Assembly: GCA_032622095.1 (NCBI GenBank)
Contig: CP136062.1
Location: 142,866,351 to 142,930,350 of the forward strand
Direction of reading: 5' to 3'
Length of the DNA: 64,000 bases
Source: Siphonodentalium dalli
Lineage: Eukaryota > Mollusca > Scaphopoda > Gadilida > Siphonodentaliidae
Below are positions 12,453 to 24,110 of this stretch, piece by piece. The first letter of the stretch is position 1, and each line of letters opens with the position of its first letter. The notes below the pieces were generated by a model. It saw only the letters and a program-made list of their open reading frames with translations. It did not search any database and was not told where the DNA came from. The position numbers and the translations under genes are program-made.

Positions 12453-12938
12453 TCGTAACATAGCAGACTAACGTACACTGCCATAGATCTGTGGAGAAAC
12501 ACAGTGCAAGGCCATTAAAATTATTCCTTCCACAACACAGTTCCTGGGCATATACGCTATACTGATAGTACAGTATACCGATCACAAGAACATAAAATTC
12601 ATCGCACATCCAATTGTTATAAAGCTAATGGCAGTACAATCCTAACAAGACTAATTTTGTCTGATGCCACAACAACAGCGCACGGGCACTGAAGTTCTTT
12701 TACTCCGTGCGTATATTCTTATCTAGATCCGTGTGTTGTCGTGGTTATTTTAGGCATTCCGAACAACGGGATAGCAACTTCAACCATGAGTTTAGTTTTA
12801 ATATTTACGTGATCAATTCTAGTGGCCTTGATTTCACAGCGTGGTTGCAACTGAAAAAATGTAACAGGGTAACGAAATAATTTTCGGATTCTCTCCGTTT
12901 GAGCAATAATCACCACCTGTTGTCCGTCTTCAACGTAT
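12453..12938. other. No recognisable feature
   Basis: Unique-looking sequence; no motif or repeat noticed. Confidence 0.4.
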
Positions 12939-13265
12939 CATCATACAAATCGGTTCATATTGGACGTAAATATTCACATAGTTTCATATTGGACGGGTTT
13001 GATTTCGAAATATATTCGTTTTTCAGTTGAATGGCGCGGGCTGCAGTCAAAACAAGTTATAAAGGGCGTGTATCTGGTAAGTCGTGTCGATGAAAACAGA
13101 TAGATTAAATAATGCCAATATGGGCGTATTTCGTGTGGAAATAGACCAATATCGGACTGTTTAAAAAAAACACGTTTTACGTCCATATAGAGCGTATATT
13201 GAGGTTAAATAACGCCAATATGAGCGTATTTCACTCATTAAATTACGCTTATTTTGACGAGAACT
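12939..13265. repeat. Dispersed repeat R, copy 1
   Basis: The shared order of blocks is a start near TTCACATAG-TTCATATTGGAC, then GAATG-CGCGGGC-GCAGT, AAAG-GCGTG, AAGTCGTG-CGATGAAAA, and an end near CGAGAAC-GGCTG. The same order is found at 34895-35245. Further relatives lie at 40955-41095 and, as fragments, near 52795 and 54710. No coding capacity; superfamily unknown. Confidence 0.7.
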
Positions 13266-13501
13266 GGCTGCCGTCTTCCTCCCACTAGTAAATCAACAAT
13301 CTTTACAAACATTTCTTCAAATATCTCCGTTATATCAGGGGTGGGGTTCATTCATTTTTTTCCATACAGTAGGCCGGGGTGGGTGGGTGGTTCAGCCGCG
13401 AAAAAATCACCTTTTTCCTCTTACAACATTTCTGCAATATAATTACCTCAAAGTGTTCAGCATCATTGTTATGGTATGTATGACACTTAGGTCAGGGCTT
13501 A

Positions 13502-13515
13502 GGGGGGGGGGGGGG
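13502..13515 (+). repeat. G14 homopolymer
   Basis: Fourteen consecutive G. Comparable C or G runs occur at 16019-16032, 26152-26164, 35499-35511, 37085-37095 and 37122-37133. Confidence 0.95.
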
Positions 13516-13724
13516 TTAGTGTGGATATAGGCATAATGCTTCTCAGAAATCCCGGTTACAAACCAACACTCACAATTTCGTCTTTTGCATCAGATCACAT
13601 TGTCAAGTACCAACGCCACTGGTTCAAGATGAAAATGGACAGTTATGACACCCATGATTAAAGTAAATACAAATGAATAAAGCTATTCATTTATATCATT
13701 AATGTTTACTCATTAGGCCAATAT

Positions 13725-14499
13725 GGTGGATACACACGTGCGTGTAATGTCTGTATGTAAAATACATGTATTTTACATGGCCACACCCATAATTGACAAC
13801 ATTAGTCACCTGCGCGCAAGAGGTTCATTGTTAACAGGCCAGACAAGTGAGTAGTGATAAGCGAAGTAAAACTGTCCACTGTCAGACATTTAAGGCCAGT
13901 CCCAAATATGTCTTCTCTTACGGATGCGGAAATTAGCCAAGTCTATGTGATATCTGGCATTTTATTAATGCACAAACAACAGAAGCGACACGTCTGGAAT
14001 ATACAGGCTTGATATTGAACAATTTCGACCATGATGCTTGTTTGGCGTGGGGTCGCGAAAGCTTCAAATCGCTAAGGGACTTAATTGAATGCATCGGTCG
14101 GAATAAACTAGGAAAAAAGGTACAATATAATATGTTTTAGTTGAATAGCTCAGAGTTAGCCACACCGCCTGGTAGCTTTCGGGATCACATATAGCCCTAA
14201 GTTGATGGAAATCCTGATCAACCACTGCTATAAAATATCAAGAGAGGATTGGTAAATATTTAAACAGAACGTCCACCATATGTGTTATCCCACGAACAAA
14301 TATTTTAAGTGGCCTGGCGACTCGGTCTAAGATAGCGGTTTATCTATATTCCGACTTAATTGGAACTAGAACCAAGTGCGGTCAACACGTCGGCAATGGT
14401 TGGGTTGTCAATGGACACATATTGCATTGTCTGTATGATCCATGTAAAGCGCCAAATACACAATAATTACATAGATTACATGCGTGTGTGTATCCACCC
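13725..14499. mobile_element. Long-terminal-repeat miniature element, family W copy 1
   Basis: The ends are inverted copies of GGTGGATACACACATGCATG (here with two CATG/CGTG differences), and the right end is followed by CTTA. A 24-bp perfect palindrome (half ATGTAAAATACA) lies just inside the left end. Two internal stretches stay in frame when compared with the copies at 30207 and 33011: one containing LRDLIECIGR, the other containing NRTSTI and HILHCLYDPC. The TAA-type flank of copy 2 suggests a PIF/Harbinger-like superfamily; this is inference. Confidence 0.75.
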
Positions 14500-14596
14500 T
14501 TAGACCTGATCAGACAGCACAAGAGGCAAAACATGGAAATCCCATCATGCTAGAAAGTATTGAATGCTATTTAAAGCCACATCCAGATTTTTGTTT

Positions 14597-15234
14597 GATT
14601 TTTTCACCTGATACAGACCAATGTTACTCTGTAGTAATACAAAACTATTAGTTAAAATTCCTCAGTGATAAAGGGTATGTGGCATGCCACGCCAGCCGTT
14701 GAGGCATGCCAATATCCCATAATATGTCAAATATAGCGAATTATCGAAATATGAAATACCACGAAAAAGCGAAATAGGAAAATACAGCGAAATTGCGGAA
14801 TAAAAAATGCATCGAAATGACGAAATAGCGCGAATTATGAAATAAGAAATTATTTTTATTAACTAAATAACGGAGATATTTGAAGAAGTGTTTTTGACGA
14901 AATAACGGGCATATTTGGAGAAGTTTTTTTAAAGAGCGTACCCCAAACCTCCCCCAAGCCCACCCACCCAAGAGAAGAATTTTACTTATATTTCACCACA
15001 GTTGATCTATTGTGGTGTTGTTATTTCTAATACAAATCGGCGTTATTTCGTAAATATACATTCTTTATAGAGTTATTACCCTGTGGCAATGTTACGATTT
15101 TAGCTTGTCAAAGAACATGTGGCATGCCTCAACGGCTGGCGTGGCATGCTACATACCCTATATCACTGAGGAATTTTAACTAATAGTTTTGTATTACTAC
15201 AGAGTAACATTGGTCTGTATCAGGTGGATTTTTT
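14597..15234. mobile_element. Foldback element with 8-bp target duplication (hAT-like)
   Basis: The element itself is 14605-15226. Its arms of about 105 bp begin CACCTGATACAGACCAATG on the left and are mirrored almost perfectly on the right (about 15117-15226). The flanks are identical 8-bp direct repeats GATTTTTT at 14597-14604 and 15227-15234. An 8-bp duplication is characteristic of hAT-type insertion. The 400-bp middle is rich in CGAAATA-type words and has no convincing coding frame. This is the cleanest insertion footprint in the window. Confidence 0.88.
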
Positions 15235-15589
15235 AGTTTAATTTATTGTTTTTTTGACACAATTTCACATCAAAGCCATATGAATGCTGATCAATCTGTT
15301 AAAAGCCATGTTGTCAGATGGTATAAGATCGTGTGGGTCCATTACTATTTAGCATAAATGTTTTGCCTAAATTTGTATTTTATATTTTCGATACAGTTGT
15401 ATTTAAAGTGATTACAGACAAGCATTGGAAATATGGTAAAATGTTCATATAACTTGTTTACAAGTCATGAATCAATTGATAAACAAAAACAAACAGGATA
15501 ACAATGGGTGCTGCAGGTTTATACGATTCTTATCCGTTCTCAGACTTTATAACTGAAACAAATACCAAGCCTAAATGGTGTGAGACTAC

Positions 15590-15830
15590 AGATTTTTAGG
15601 TAAAACGTGGGTGGGTACCCTGCATGAAATTGGAAAAAAAATTCCTTCAAATAAGGGATGATTTGGCTGGATTTGGAGGTAAAAAGGGGTGGGTACCCCG
15701 CATGAAATCGGAAACAAATTTTTTTCTTCAAATAGGGGGTGGTGAGTACCCAAGAGGCAGAAAAAAATGTTCAGCCTACTGTCATGGCACTTTTTTCCGA
15801 CCCCCCCCCCTGGTTATATAGTCAATATTA
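15590..15830. repeat. G-rich duplicated repeat (GGGTGGGTACC family)
   Basis: Two direct copies of about 75 bp each contain GGGTGGGTACCC, GCATGAAAT-GGAAA and TTCAAATA. A third partial copy ends in TTTTTTCCGACC and a C run. Related sequence lies at 36480-36680 and 36945-37140. Reading frames here (15624-15821) are low-complexity and not credible genes. Confidence 0.65.
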
Positions 15831-16018
15831 TCCTTAAAAACATTTCTTCAAATATCTCTGATATTTAGTCAATATTAATCCTCGATTAATTCTAAGATCA
15901 ATCTTAAAAACACTTCTTTCTTAGCCAATATTAATCCTTAATATATCTTGATTTACTATAGTGACCATACACGTGTGTCCCCTGTGGTTGGGATTAGATA
16001 TTGAACAATATCTAATCA

Positions 16019-16032
16019 CCCCCCCCCCCCCC
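16019..16032 (+). repeat. C14 homopolymer
   Basis: Fourteen consecutive C just after an imperfect mirrored pair of TTAGATATTG / CAATATCTAA (about 15992-16017). Confidence 0.95.
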
Positions 16033-16175
16033 AGATTAAGTATTTATTTATATGTAATCCTATAAGAATGGCCTGTCATATTACATGTACAGACTCGCCA
16101 ATACACAATTCCAGGTCCCTCTTGATAAATATGATTTCTCAAATTTATATAGCCCGTTGTTTATGGCAGCAAATA

Positions 16176-16400
16176 AGTACCACTGTCTAGCCTACACTAT
16201 CCGTGACAGTCAGTTTGGTTTACCGTTATATTCTCTAATGAAGAGTTATCAGCAAATGACGAGAGGAATATATTTCAATTTCAAACAGCGTTATAAATTT
16301 AATGTCAGTACCATCGTAACCAACCCGTAATAAGTACCACTGTCTAGTCATCACGATGCATGACAAGCAGTTTGATTTACCAGCTCTGTTCCCTACATAA
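16176..16400. repeat. Internal duplication plus dispersed repeat E copy 2
   Basis: AAGTACCACTGTCTAG occurs at about 16168 and 16333, each followed by a GACA-CAGTTTG-TTTACC block, giving a direct duplication with a period near 165 bp. The segment 16221-16298 is the second copy of the repeat at 12392. Confidence 0.65.
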
Positions 16401-17199
16401 CTTAGGTACAGATGTATCTATTATTTCCTGAAATGCATCAGATTAAAATATGTTTTATAATACTCCCGAAATGGTGTAACGCAATGTTTCTACTGAATTT
16501 TAGATTCACACTTCTGGAGCATGGAGTACGAAGACAACCACGGCATAGAATCCATCGCGCTGTCCCATGTTAAAATCCAGTTATACCATACTTTATAACA
16601 CAAGTCGACATTCGTCCATGTCCCCAAATGAGAAACAGTCTAATCGAGAAATAGTTCTCTTCGACATCCGCCAATGAAACTAAATGTGCACAGTGCTTAT
16701 AACCCCAACGTAATGCAATTACTTGTGTCGAGGGGCGTGCTACTAATTTGCATACCAGGTGGTATATTTATCACATCGAAACCTAACGTCAACAGAAACG
16801 GAGTTAATGTTCTTCTTCTGTGCACAACAATATCGTGACAATATGAAAATCCATTGTTCGAGTTAAGCATATATTATATGCATACGTGACCAACATACAA
16901 ATCCAATTGCGTCGACAGTATATATTACATATATATACTACGCTATGTAACAAAAACAAATATTGTATTATGTTTGCGTATATCGACGTTTATTTTCTAA
17001 TAAAGTGGTACCGAGTGTTATTGTGATTACGGCAAAGTTCTTATGCAATTTCCACTCACACGAGGCGTGTCAGGGGTGTGGTTTTGTTGTCACTTAGAAA
17101 CAAACATTCGTAAACGTCTCATTTATCGAGATTTATCGGAATTGTTCATCTGTATAAATGTAAGTTTTCCTTGTATATTATAAAACTGTGATTTAATTC
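16401..17199. other. No recognisable feature
   Basis: No motif seen apart from a short AT-rich dyad near 16917-16945. Confidence 0.4.
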
Positions 17200-17298
17200 G
17201 GTTAATGGACTCGCGACTGGACATTCGTCAACTAAATGGTCTCGGTCTACGGCCTCGGTCATCTAGTTTACGAATGTCCAGTAGCTCGTCCATTAACC
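17200..17298. repeat. 99-bp palindrome
   Basis: The arms begin GGTTAATGGAC and end GTCCATTAACC. Inside, CTGGACATTCGT and ACGAATGTCCAG pair, as do AACTA-ATG and CAT-TAGTT-like blocks. The arms are about 45 bp with some mismatches. It is probably a minimal foldback or miniature element. Confidence 0.85.
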
Positions 17299-17760
17299 CT
17301 GACTTAGTGACAAATCTGTATAAATTAATTACGTTTATATCTAAAATTCTATAATTGGTTCTTGTGATGACATATTTATGCAGAAACTATTCCCCATGGA
17401 CCTCAAGGAATGTCGTAGAGGGTATATCCGTCTCATAGAGGTCGACACATGCTCTACAGGACATTGAAATGACACATATCATATGGTCCATGTATTTCAC
17501 TTCTATAATAAGGCAGCTTTATACCCCCAAACGTTTCAAAGAAATATTTTGGATGCACGAGTTTGTCCCTCGGTCATCTGTCTGCTCGTCTGTGTGACCG
17601 CCCGTCCAATTCATCCGTGTCTTCGCAGATGTCTCAACCATAACTTAACCAGATCTCAATTAATTTTGTGATAACATGCACGCATAGATTCAAGCACAGA
17701 AAGCACACTGGCCGTCACAAACAAGAACATTGAGACCGAATCATGTCTACTCACGCAATT
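17299..17760. other. No recognisable feature
   Basis: Unique-looking sequence leading into the 38-bp array. The short frame at 17483-17671 has no recognisable motif. Confidence 0.4.
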
Positions 17761-18748
17761 GTGGTGCCCGATAAATAGGGCGTCGCTGCTTATCGTTTGT
17801 GGTGCCCGATAAATATTGCATCGCAACTTATCGTTTGTGGTGCCAAATAAATAGGGCGTCGCTGCTTATCGTTTGTGGTGTCCGATAAATAGGGCATCGC
17901 TGCTTATCATTTGTGGTGTCCGATAAATAGGGCGTCGCTGCTTATCGTCTGTGGTGTCCGATAAATAGGGCGTCGCTGCTTATCGTTTGTGGTGCCCGAT
18001 AAATAGGGCGTCGCTGCTTATCGTTTGTGGTGCCCGATATATAGGGCATCGCTGCTTATCATTTGTGGTGTCCGATACATAGGGCATCGCTGCTTATCGT
18101 TTGTGGTGTTCGATACATAGGGCATCGCTTCTTATCGTTTGTGTTGCCCGATACATAGGGCATCGCTTCTTATCGTTTGTGGTGTCCGATAAATAGGGCG
18201 TCGCTGCTTATCGTTTGTGGTGTCCGATAAATAGGGCATCGCTGCTTATCGTTTGTGGTGTCCGATAAATAGGGCGTCGCTGCTTATCGTTTGTGGTGCC
18301 CGATACATAGGGCATCGCTGCTTATCGTTTGTGTTGCCCGATACATAGGGCATCGCTGCTTATCGTCTGTGATGTCCGATACATAGGGCATCGCTGCTTA
18401 TCGTTTGTGTTGTCCGATAAATAGGGCGTCGCTGCTTATCGTTTGTGGTGTCCGATAAATAGGGCGTCGCTGCTTATCATTTGTGATGTCCGATACATAG
18501 GGCATCGCTGCTTATCGTTTGTGGTGCCCGATACATAGGGCATCGCTGCTTATCGCTTGTGGTGCCAGATAAATAGGGCATCGCTGCTTATCGTTTGTGG
18601 TACCCGATACATAGGGCATCGCTGCTTATCGTTTGTGGTGTCCGATAAATAGGGCATCGCTGCTTATCGTTTGTTGTGTCCGATAATTAGGGCATCGCTG
18701 CTTATCGTTTGTGGTGTCCGATAATTAGGGCGTCGCTGCTTATCGTTT
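17761..18748. repeat. 38-bp minisatellite, 26 copies
   Basis: The period is exactly 38 bp over 988 bp. Each unit contains GTGGTG, then CGATAAATAGGGCGTCGC, then TGCTTATCGTTT. Variants alternate GCGTCGC with GCATCGC and AAATAG with ACATAG. Within each unit CGATAA and TTATCG can pair, so each unit can form a small stem. No indels break the period, which suggests continuing unequal exchange or slippage. Confidence 0.97.
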
Positions 18749-18785
18749 TGTTGACTCCGTCAATTCAACATTTGAATTAGGTTGT

Positions 18786-19246
18786 TTAACCCTTTCTATA
18801 CTAAAGCATCATTAATTTGTAGTTATACCAAAGGAAATATTCAGATAATAACTTCAACAAACTTTTTATCTAAACATTTCCCTCAATACATAGGACTCCT
18901 TCTGCACTTTTGTTTATCTGGTTTTAACACCCTACATGAATACTGTACACCAAATACGGCCAGTTTTAACGGGGGACTTCAGTCATAAATTCATTTTAAT
19001 TATCATGTTGTTTGCATCGTTCAAATAAAGAGCAGATGAGTATTCTTGCAATAATCCATGGTTCAAATTCATTCATTTGTTGCAAATAAATTTATTCTGT
19101 TGAGTATAAAAGGATCGAGATGGTCCCATAAATGACCGGGTTTAGTGTTCGGTACCCCTTTAACATCCCTCCAAATGAATAATAGACCATTCCGACGTAC
19201 ACTTTTTAACTGGCTGGGAGAATCCATTTAGTACAGAAAGGGTTAA
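18786..19246. mobile_element. TTAA miniature element, family M copy 3
   Basis: Complete at both ends: TTAACCCTTTCTATACTAAA on the left, and TTTAGTACAGAAAGGGTTAA on the right with one mismatch to the inverted left end. The right subterminal block CCAAATGAATAATAGACC matches the other M copies. It is longer than copy 1 (461 against 255 bp), with extra middle sequence. The TTAA ends support piggyBac-type mobilisation. Confidence 0.83.
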
Positions 19247-19702
19247 GAGACTGGCAATTCAATTTTTGGAAACAATTAGTAACCAATATAACACACAATC
19301 CGTATTGTCTATATTTGCGTTGCAATCTCAAACTTCGAAGCGGCTCACATGTAATCACGTCGCATTGAAGCCTAAATTATACTCCGTCCATGTATGCCAT
19401 ACCCTATACCTAACTTTAGTGAGGAAACTCGTGATACATACGTAAATCGAAGTCATGTAACCTATCATGTGACACAAAGGTTTTTCGGTGTCCTAACGTG
19501 CACGTAGATTAAAGTTGTATTGGGAGAAATTGTACCTGCCTTCACAGTTCCGTGTAAAAGAGATCCTTAACCAGATCTAGATTAAGTTTGTAACAACATG
19601 CACGCATAGCATCAAGAACATGGCTCTGCATTTTCTCTTGCGATAACTTCAGAAATTATTTGTAGACCATTTGAAAGAGCGAATGGATGATTATTAGACA
19701 TA
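19247..19702. other. No recognisable feature
   Basis: No motif or repeat noticed. Confidence 0.4.
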
Positions 19703-20000
19703 TTAACTCTTTCAGTGCCAGGGGCCGATATCTCATCGGCCCTAATTTACGGTATGTAGAGTGCCAGGGCTGATAAAATCGGCCCTAAAAATTAATTTTG
19801 TTTGGGTTGAATTTTTTTTGGGTATGCTTAAGCATGCTATAGCAAATTTAAAAACAAACTGGATAAAACTTAGGGGCATGTTATAACTCAAAACTATCAC
19901 CAGTATTCATAGTAATAATTTTGATGCCCATGAAAAACGTAAGATTCCCTGGCACTAAACCTACAAAATAAGTCTTTTAGAATATTTTTCAATGATTTTA
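19703..20000. mobile_element. Probable TTAA element left end with two hairpins
   Basis: The sequence begins TTAACTCTTTCAGTGCCAGG. Two small hairpins follow: GGGCCGAT/ATCGGCCC at 19722-19742 and an AGGGC-GAT/ATC-GCCCT one at 19766-19787. A CCTGGCACT block near 19950 mirrors the GTGCCAGG of the left end, but no right TTAA follows. This is most likely a decayed piggyBac-like relic. Confidence 0.45.
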
Positions 20001-20329
20001 CCTTTTCCAATGTGTACCGTCAAGTTTTTATTAAACTTTGGTATCGTATTGGACTAAGTTGACTTTTTATTTGTAATTCCAGTGTAAAAGTTGTACTTAC
20101 ATAACAATGGTTTTGACACGTGCAATCTCATCATTGGACCGTTCTTAATAATGAAAGTAAGAACAATTAAAGTCAATAAATTTTTGTCATGTACTTGTTG
20201 ATGATTGTTATTTTTCAGATTTGTATGTTATTTCGCATGAACCCATGCACTTCAACTGCCTTGAGGCCCGCTAAGCAGAAGCCAATTGCTACACCGAGGA
20301 CGCATTATAAAACGAATAAATGATAGGCG

Positions 20330-20560
20330 AACACCTTTTGATAATGGATTTCTAAAATTATAAACGGTTCTAGTCATGCATGGGTAGGGATGTTATTATA
20401 TTACGAACATACGACAGACCGAGACCCCATCGAATGATTCATCAATTACCATGAGTGCGATGTGTTGAAGTTATTAGATGAACATCCCCACAAAATAAAC
20501 AATGGGGATCGAACAATTACTCGTATATGCGTTACGTTATTCTTGAACAACGAGGGCCAT
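20330..20560. repeat. Diverged repeat U, copy 1
   Basis: Shares TTCTAAA-TTAT-AACGGTT, AATGATTCAT and TTATTAGATGAACAT-CC-ACAAA blocks with 21080-21290 in the same order. The P element at 20603 lies between the two copies. Confidence 0.55.
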
Positions 20561-20602
20561 TTTAAACGCATACTGCGTGCATGCACACATTGTCATAAAC
20601 TC

Positions 20603-20993
20603 TTAACCCTTTACCCAACAAACCGGCCAAATAAAGCTTCAACAGCCTAAAATATCTTCGGTCTGTCTCAATAGAACCATACAAATATGGGTATCATTGG
20701 AACCGGCTCCTTGACCACATTGTGATAGTTACAGTTATGCCCTGTGCCAATGCATTCTCTTATATATGCGAGTCGACCATAGGTCGCCTCGCATATATAA
20801 GAGAATGCATTGGCCTAAAAAAAAATATTTTTTTAACACTTTTTACCATTTTTTCTTACATTCTTTAACAATTTTATAATTTTGAATGTGTTAAGCCAAT
20901 GCATTCTCTTATATATGCGAGGCGACCTATGGTCGACTCGCATATATAAGAGAATGCATTGGCACATGGCCCTTCTGTTGGGTAAAGGGTTAA
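20603..20993. mobile_element. TTAA hairpin element, family P copy 1
   Basis: The termini are TTAACCCTTTACCCAACA and its inverse on the right, both with TTAA. Two 69-bp hairpins lie at 20746-20814 and 20895-20963 and are reverse complements of each other. The hairpin core is nearly identical to that of family X (2083, 28583) although the outer ends are unrelated. It is non-coding. The TTAA ends point to a piggyBac-type transposase in trans. Confidence 0.88.
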
Positions 20994-21079
20994 CAGGTAT
21001 TTGGATTGTATCAATCAGTTCGACATTGGGGACGCAATTATACGAACATATTTTAGGATATAAACTTTGATTGCCGAAA

Positions 21080-21290
21080 GGAATGGCTTTCTAAATTATG
21101 AACCGTTATTATTCGTTATTCATTTGTACGGATTTTCTGCTAATGTGAACAGACGACATCCAGAGTAGCACTCAAATGATTCATGCATTGTCATGTTGAG
21201 CTAATAAGTTAAACAAATACTCGGATGCTGTGCTGAACTTATTAGATGAACATTCCTACAAACAAATCAATGGGAATCTAGCAAATACTC
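21080..21290. repeat. Diverged repeat U, copy 2
   Basis: Second copy of the 20330-20560 repeat. Its TTATTAGATGAACAT block also resembles the core of family M, so U may be an old M-related sequence. Confidence 0.5.
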
Positions 21291-21300
21291 CTGCGAGCAT

Positions 21301-23171
21301 TGTCAGCTTCCAACACCTTTCATAGTTTTTTGTCTTAAAGCAACACTTAATTTTCGAATCCCCATATCGCATTATATACAACGTATTCCATGTTGTATAC
21401 CATTTGAAAAAGAAAGCTCCAAAACACTGTATTATCAACTTATCCGGTCGATTAATCTGTGAACATGTTGTTTTTGTCAAGGCTCCTACGTGTGTTCTGT
21501 GCTTAATTTCCATCTGGTTCTGTACTGCCAGTCTATTAATCTCAAATGAAAGTGGAATAAAACTATCTCTTAGTCGTGAATTTTGATGAATTCTGGGGTA
21601 AATAACGGAGGCAGTCTTGGTGTGAATCCGAGAATCTCTGTCAATTAGTGGATACTCCTAGACCGCAGCGTTTCTGTTTTCCAGTGAATGTGTATATTTT
21701 GGTTCCTCTAAAAATGGTATATAATATGGAATATGTTGTATTTAATGTGATCTGGATATTCGAAAATCAAGTGGGCATTTAATGCCCATAAATATCAGCA
21801 TCATATACAATGACCAATGTATACAATAATGTAACATAACTATCCAATTGCTCCTTTGAAACAGGTATTTAGATACATACATGTATACGAATGCCGCTTT
21901 ATGTGCATACTGATCACATTTCCATAGACCCGAAATATGCATTTATGTGAACCCCAGGCCCTTACCTCATTTCTCAATTGGATTCACACAGAGCAAGACT
22001 TACCTGTGAGCGATAAATTCCAGGAGATGTACGATAAATCAAACACCCACAAAGACTCCCTTGTGTAATAGGTGCGCGAGGCATTTGCCGACCAACGAGT
22101 AATTAGCACATATAACAGTTAGAGAGCAAAGTATCACGAACTATTCCGGAGAGTTGTTCCTTAGGAACTGACTCCCCTGTACACGATTGCCGTCTGCGAG
22201 TGACAAACGCGATGCTATTACGCCAGCGTTCCGTTGCCGAATTCCCGTTTTAAGCCGACCTGGATCCCCTGAGTGTAATTGCGTTCGGCTCCGTGTCGTA
22301 ATTATTCTACCAACTGGCGGTCTAAGATGCTGATTTCCCCCTCATTCTCTGGGTGATGTTGATGATGGTTTCCAACATGGTACACAATCATTCATCTTCT
22401 TCGTTATTCGCGCAATGCTCGCCACCTTTTTACCTCGTCTCATTTTCACAGCATACAGGTTCTGCAGCACATCGCTGCAAAAAAGTCTCCTACGAGAAAT
22501 AACAGTAATACATATAACTTGAGGACCAGACATCGATGTTTGCGCTGTACTGCCTGTAACGAAAACGCACGCGGCGAGGTTTGTGAAAAAAGGAATCATG
22601 TCGATAATGTATGAAAGTAGAGAAGGGTTGGTTTGGAAAAATACAGACACTGGGTTGACACAACTATTCAGTGAGGTACACACACTTTGAGTCAATGGTG
22701 ACATATGTTCGGGGATATACAAATATAATAATAATAATATAGCAGAAGCAGGGATAAAAAAAATAATTCTTCCTGCTGATGAAACACACTAGTTGACTTC
22801 CCTCATATGAAAAAAACTTCTTGGTGGTGAATACGTTATTCATGTCCCATATCGATGCCTAAGAATTGTACCAATACCTCAACCACTTCATTACCTTGAC
22901 AATTAAGGGAAGCAATACTCTCATAGGGATTGACGCAGCGGAACGACTTAAAGGCACGGGCGGCGTTCGTTGCAGAAATATTCATATCTGTTCAAATCGC
23001 CATCAACAGAAGGAATATTAAACTATATATAGTTGTGTTCATATGCCAAACATAATCAGCGCGTGAAAAGTATAATGTCGTCAAGACGTACGATGGTGTA
23101 CGTAAACAAGAGCCTGCTCGTGTTACATAACACAGCTCAATTATATTGGTCAATCACACACAAATGATATA
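21301..23171. other. No gene recognised
   Basis: The longest frame is on the minus strand, 22342-22722 (126 codons). It contains SLNSCVNPV, which superficially resembles a GPCR seventh helix, but nothing else fits and no splice context supports it. I leave it unnamed. Confidence 0.35.
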
Positions 23172-23490
23172 AACGCTCTTTATTATTTCCATATCAGGAA
23201 AACAGTAACAAATAACGCTCTTTATGTTTACCATATCCGGATCTAAACAAAAACCAGGTTCTGTAACGTTTTTTGCTTTTGAAGTTTTGTTTACATAACA
23301 AAGGAATAAACATTTGACAATAACATACTGTTTATGCCATATTTCTGATTGGTATAAAACAAAGTCTGTCGCCGCCCGTATCGTTAAATGTTGTTGAACT
23401 TATCAACGTTCCGCACGCAAGTGGAATGAGACAAACGCTCTTTATATTACCATATCGGGAAGATTCAAAAAGAGAACGCTCTTTATTGTT
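23172..23490. repeat. Four degenerate copies of a CGCTCTTTAT motif
   Basis: AACGCTCTTTAT followed by a CCATATC-GGA-type block occurs near 23174, 23215, 23432 and 23475. The motif resembles the terminus of family S (29517, 45078), suggesting several S ends or an old local duplication. Confidence 0.55.
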
Positions 23491-23850
23491 GGTTATTATT
23501 TGCGATAAATCTTTGCTATTGACAAATGAACACTGGGTACGCCCAAACAAATCCGGGTCGTGTCGGCAAGAACACTGAACATATGAAAGCGCAAGAACTC
23601 TATTCTTAAAGTGTATAGTTTGCTAAAATCCTCATTAGTGTAGACATGAAATCGCTTCTTATCCACACAAGCCTGGGGTTATCTCACATTTGGTACTGGA
23701 AATTACTGGCCCATAATGGTAAATGACTGGCTCTAATGGTTTGAGTTATTCGTTAATAATTGTGTGCCCGTCAAAATTATTTCACAATCTTATTATGGGA
23801 TTATCGGGTAATTGGTGTCATAACTTAATAAAAATATATACATGTTAATT
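23491..23850. other. No recognisable feature
   Basis: No motif or repeat noticed. Confidence 0.4.
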
Positions 23851-23914
23851 GCGCTCTCTTCTCGCGAATAATCTCTGCCTGCGCTCTCTTCTCACGAATC
23901 ATCTCTGATTGCGC
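23851..23914. repeat. Tandem 30-bp duplication
   Basis: GCGCTCTCTTCTCGCGAATA starts at 23851 and recurs with two changes at 23881. A third GCGC starts at 23911. Confidence 0.9.
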
Positions 23915-23959
23915 AGCCAATCAACCCATGAATGGACCCATATAAATGATGTCATTGTG

Positions 23960-24110
23960 AGTCGATAATGTGACTAAAACGCTCTCATTTTCAGTTCATT
24001 GTCGACTCAAAATGAGGCGACTCTTAGCAGATTATCGACCTAAATTAAATTATATTATAAGCAGATAATGTACGGATTTTTTGGGAGAATATGCTGCAAT
24101 GTCGACCAGC
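23960..24110. repeat. Dispersed repeat Q, copy 1
   Basis: Contains ATGTGACTAAAACGCTCTCA, TCGACTCAAAATGAGGCGA and AAGCAGATAATGTACGG blocks. The same set occurs at 52907-53045 and, inverted, at 54540-54665. It is linked to the 2.7-kb inverted-repeat region at 52121. Confidence 0.65.

Noticed and set aside
19040-19075. GGTTCAAATTC considered as a tRNA B-box
   Set aside because: No matching A-box or cloverleaf could be folded around it, and it lies inside the M element at 18786.
22342-22722. Minus-strand 126-codon frame with SLNSCVNPV, resembling a GPCR seventh helix
   Set aside because: Only a short resemblance. No other helix pattern or splice context is seen, and this length is expected by chance in 64 kb.
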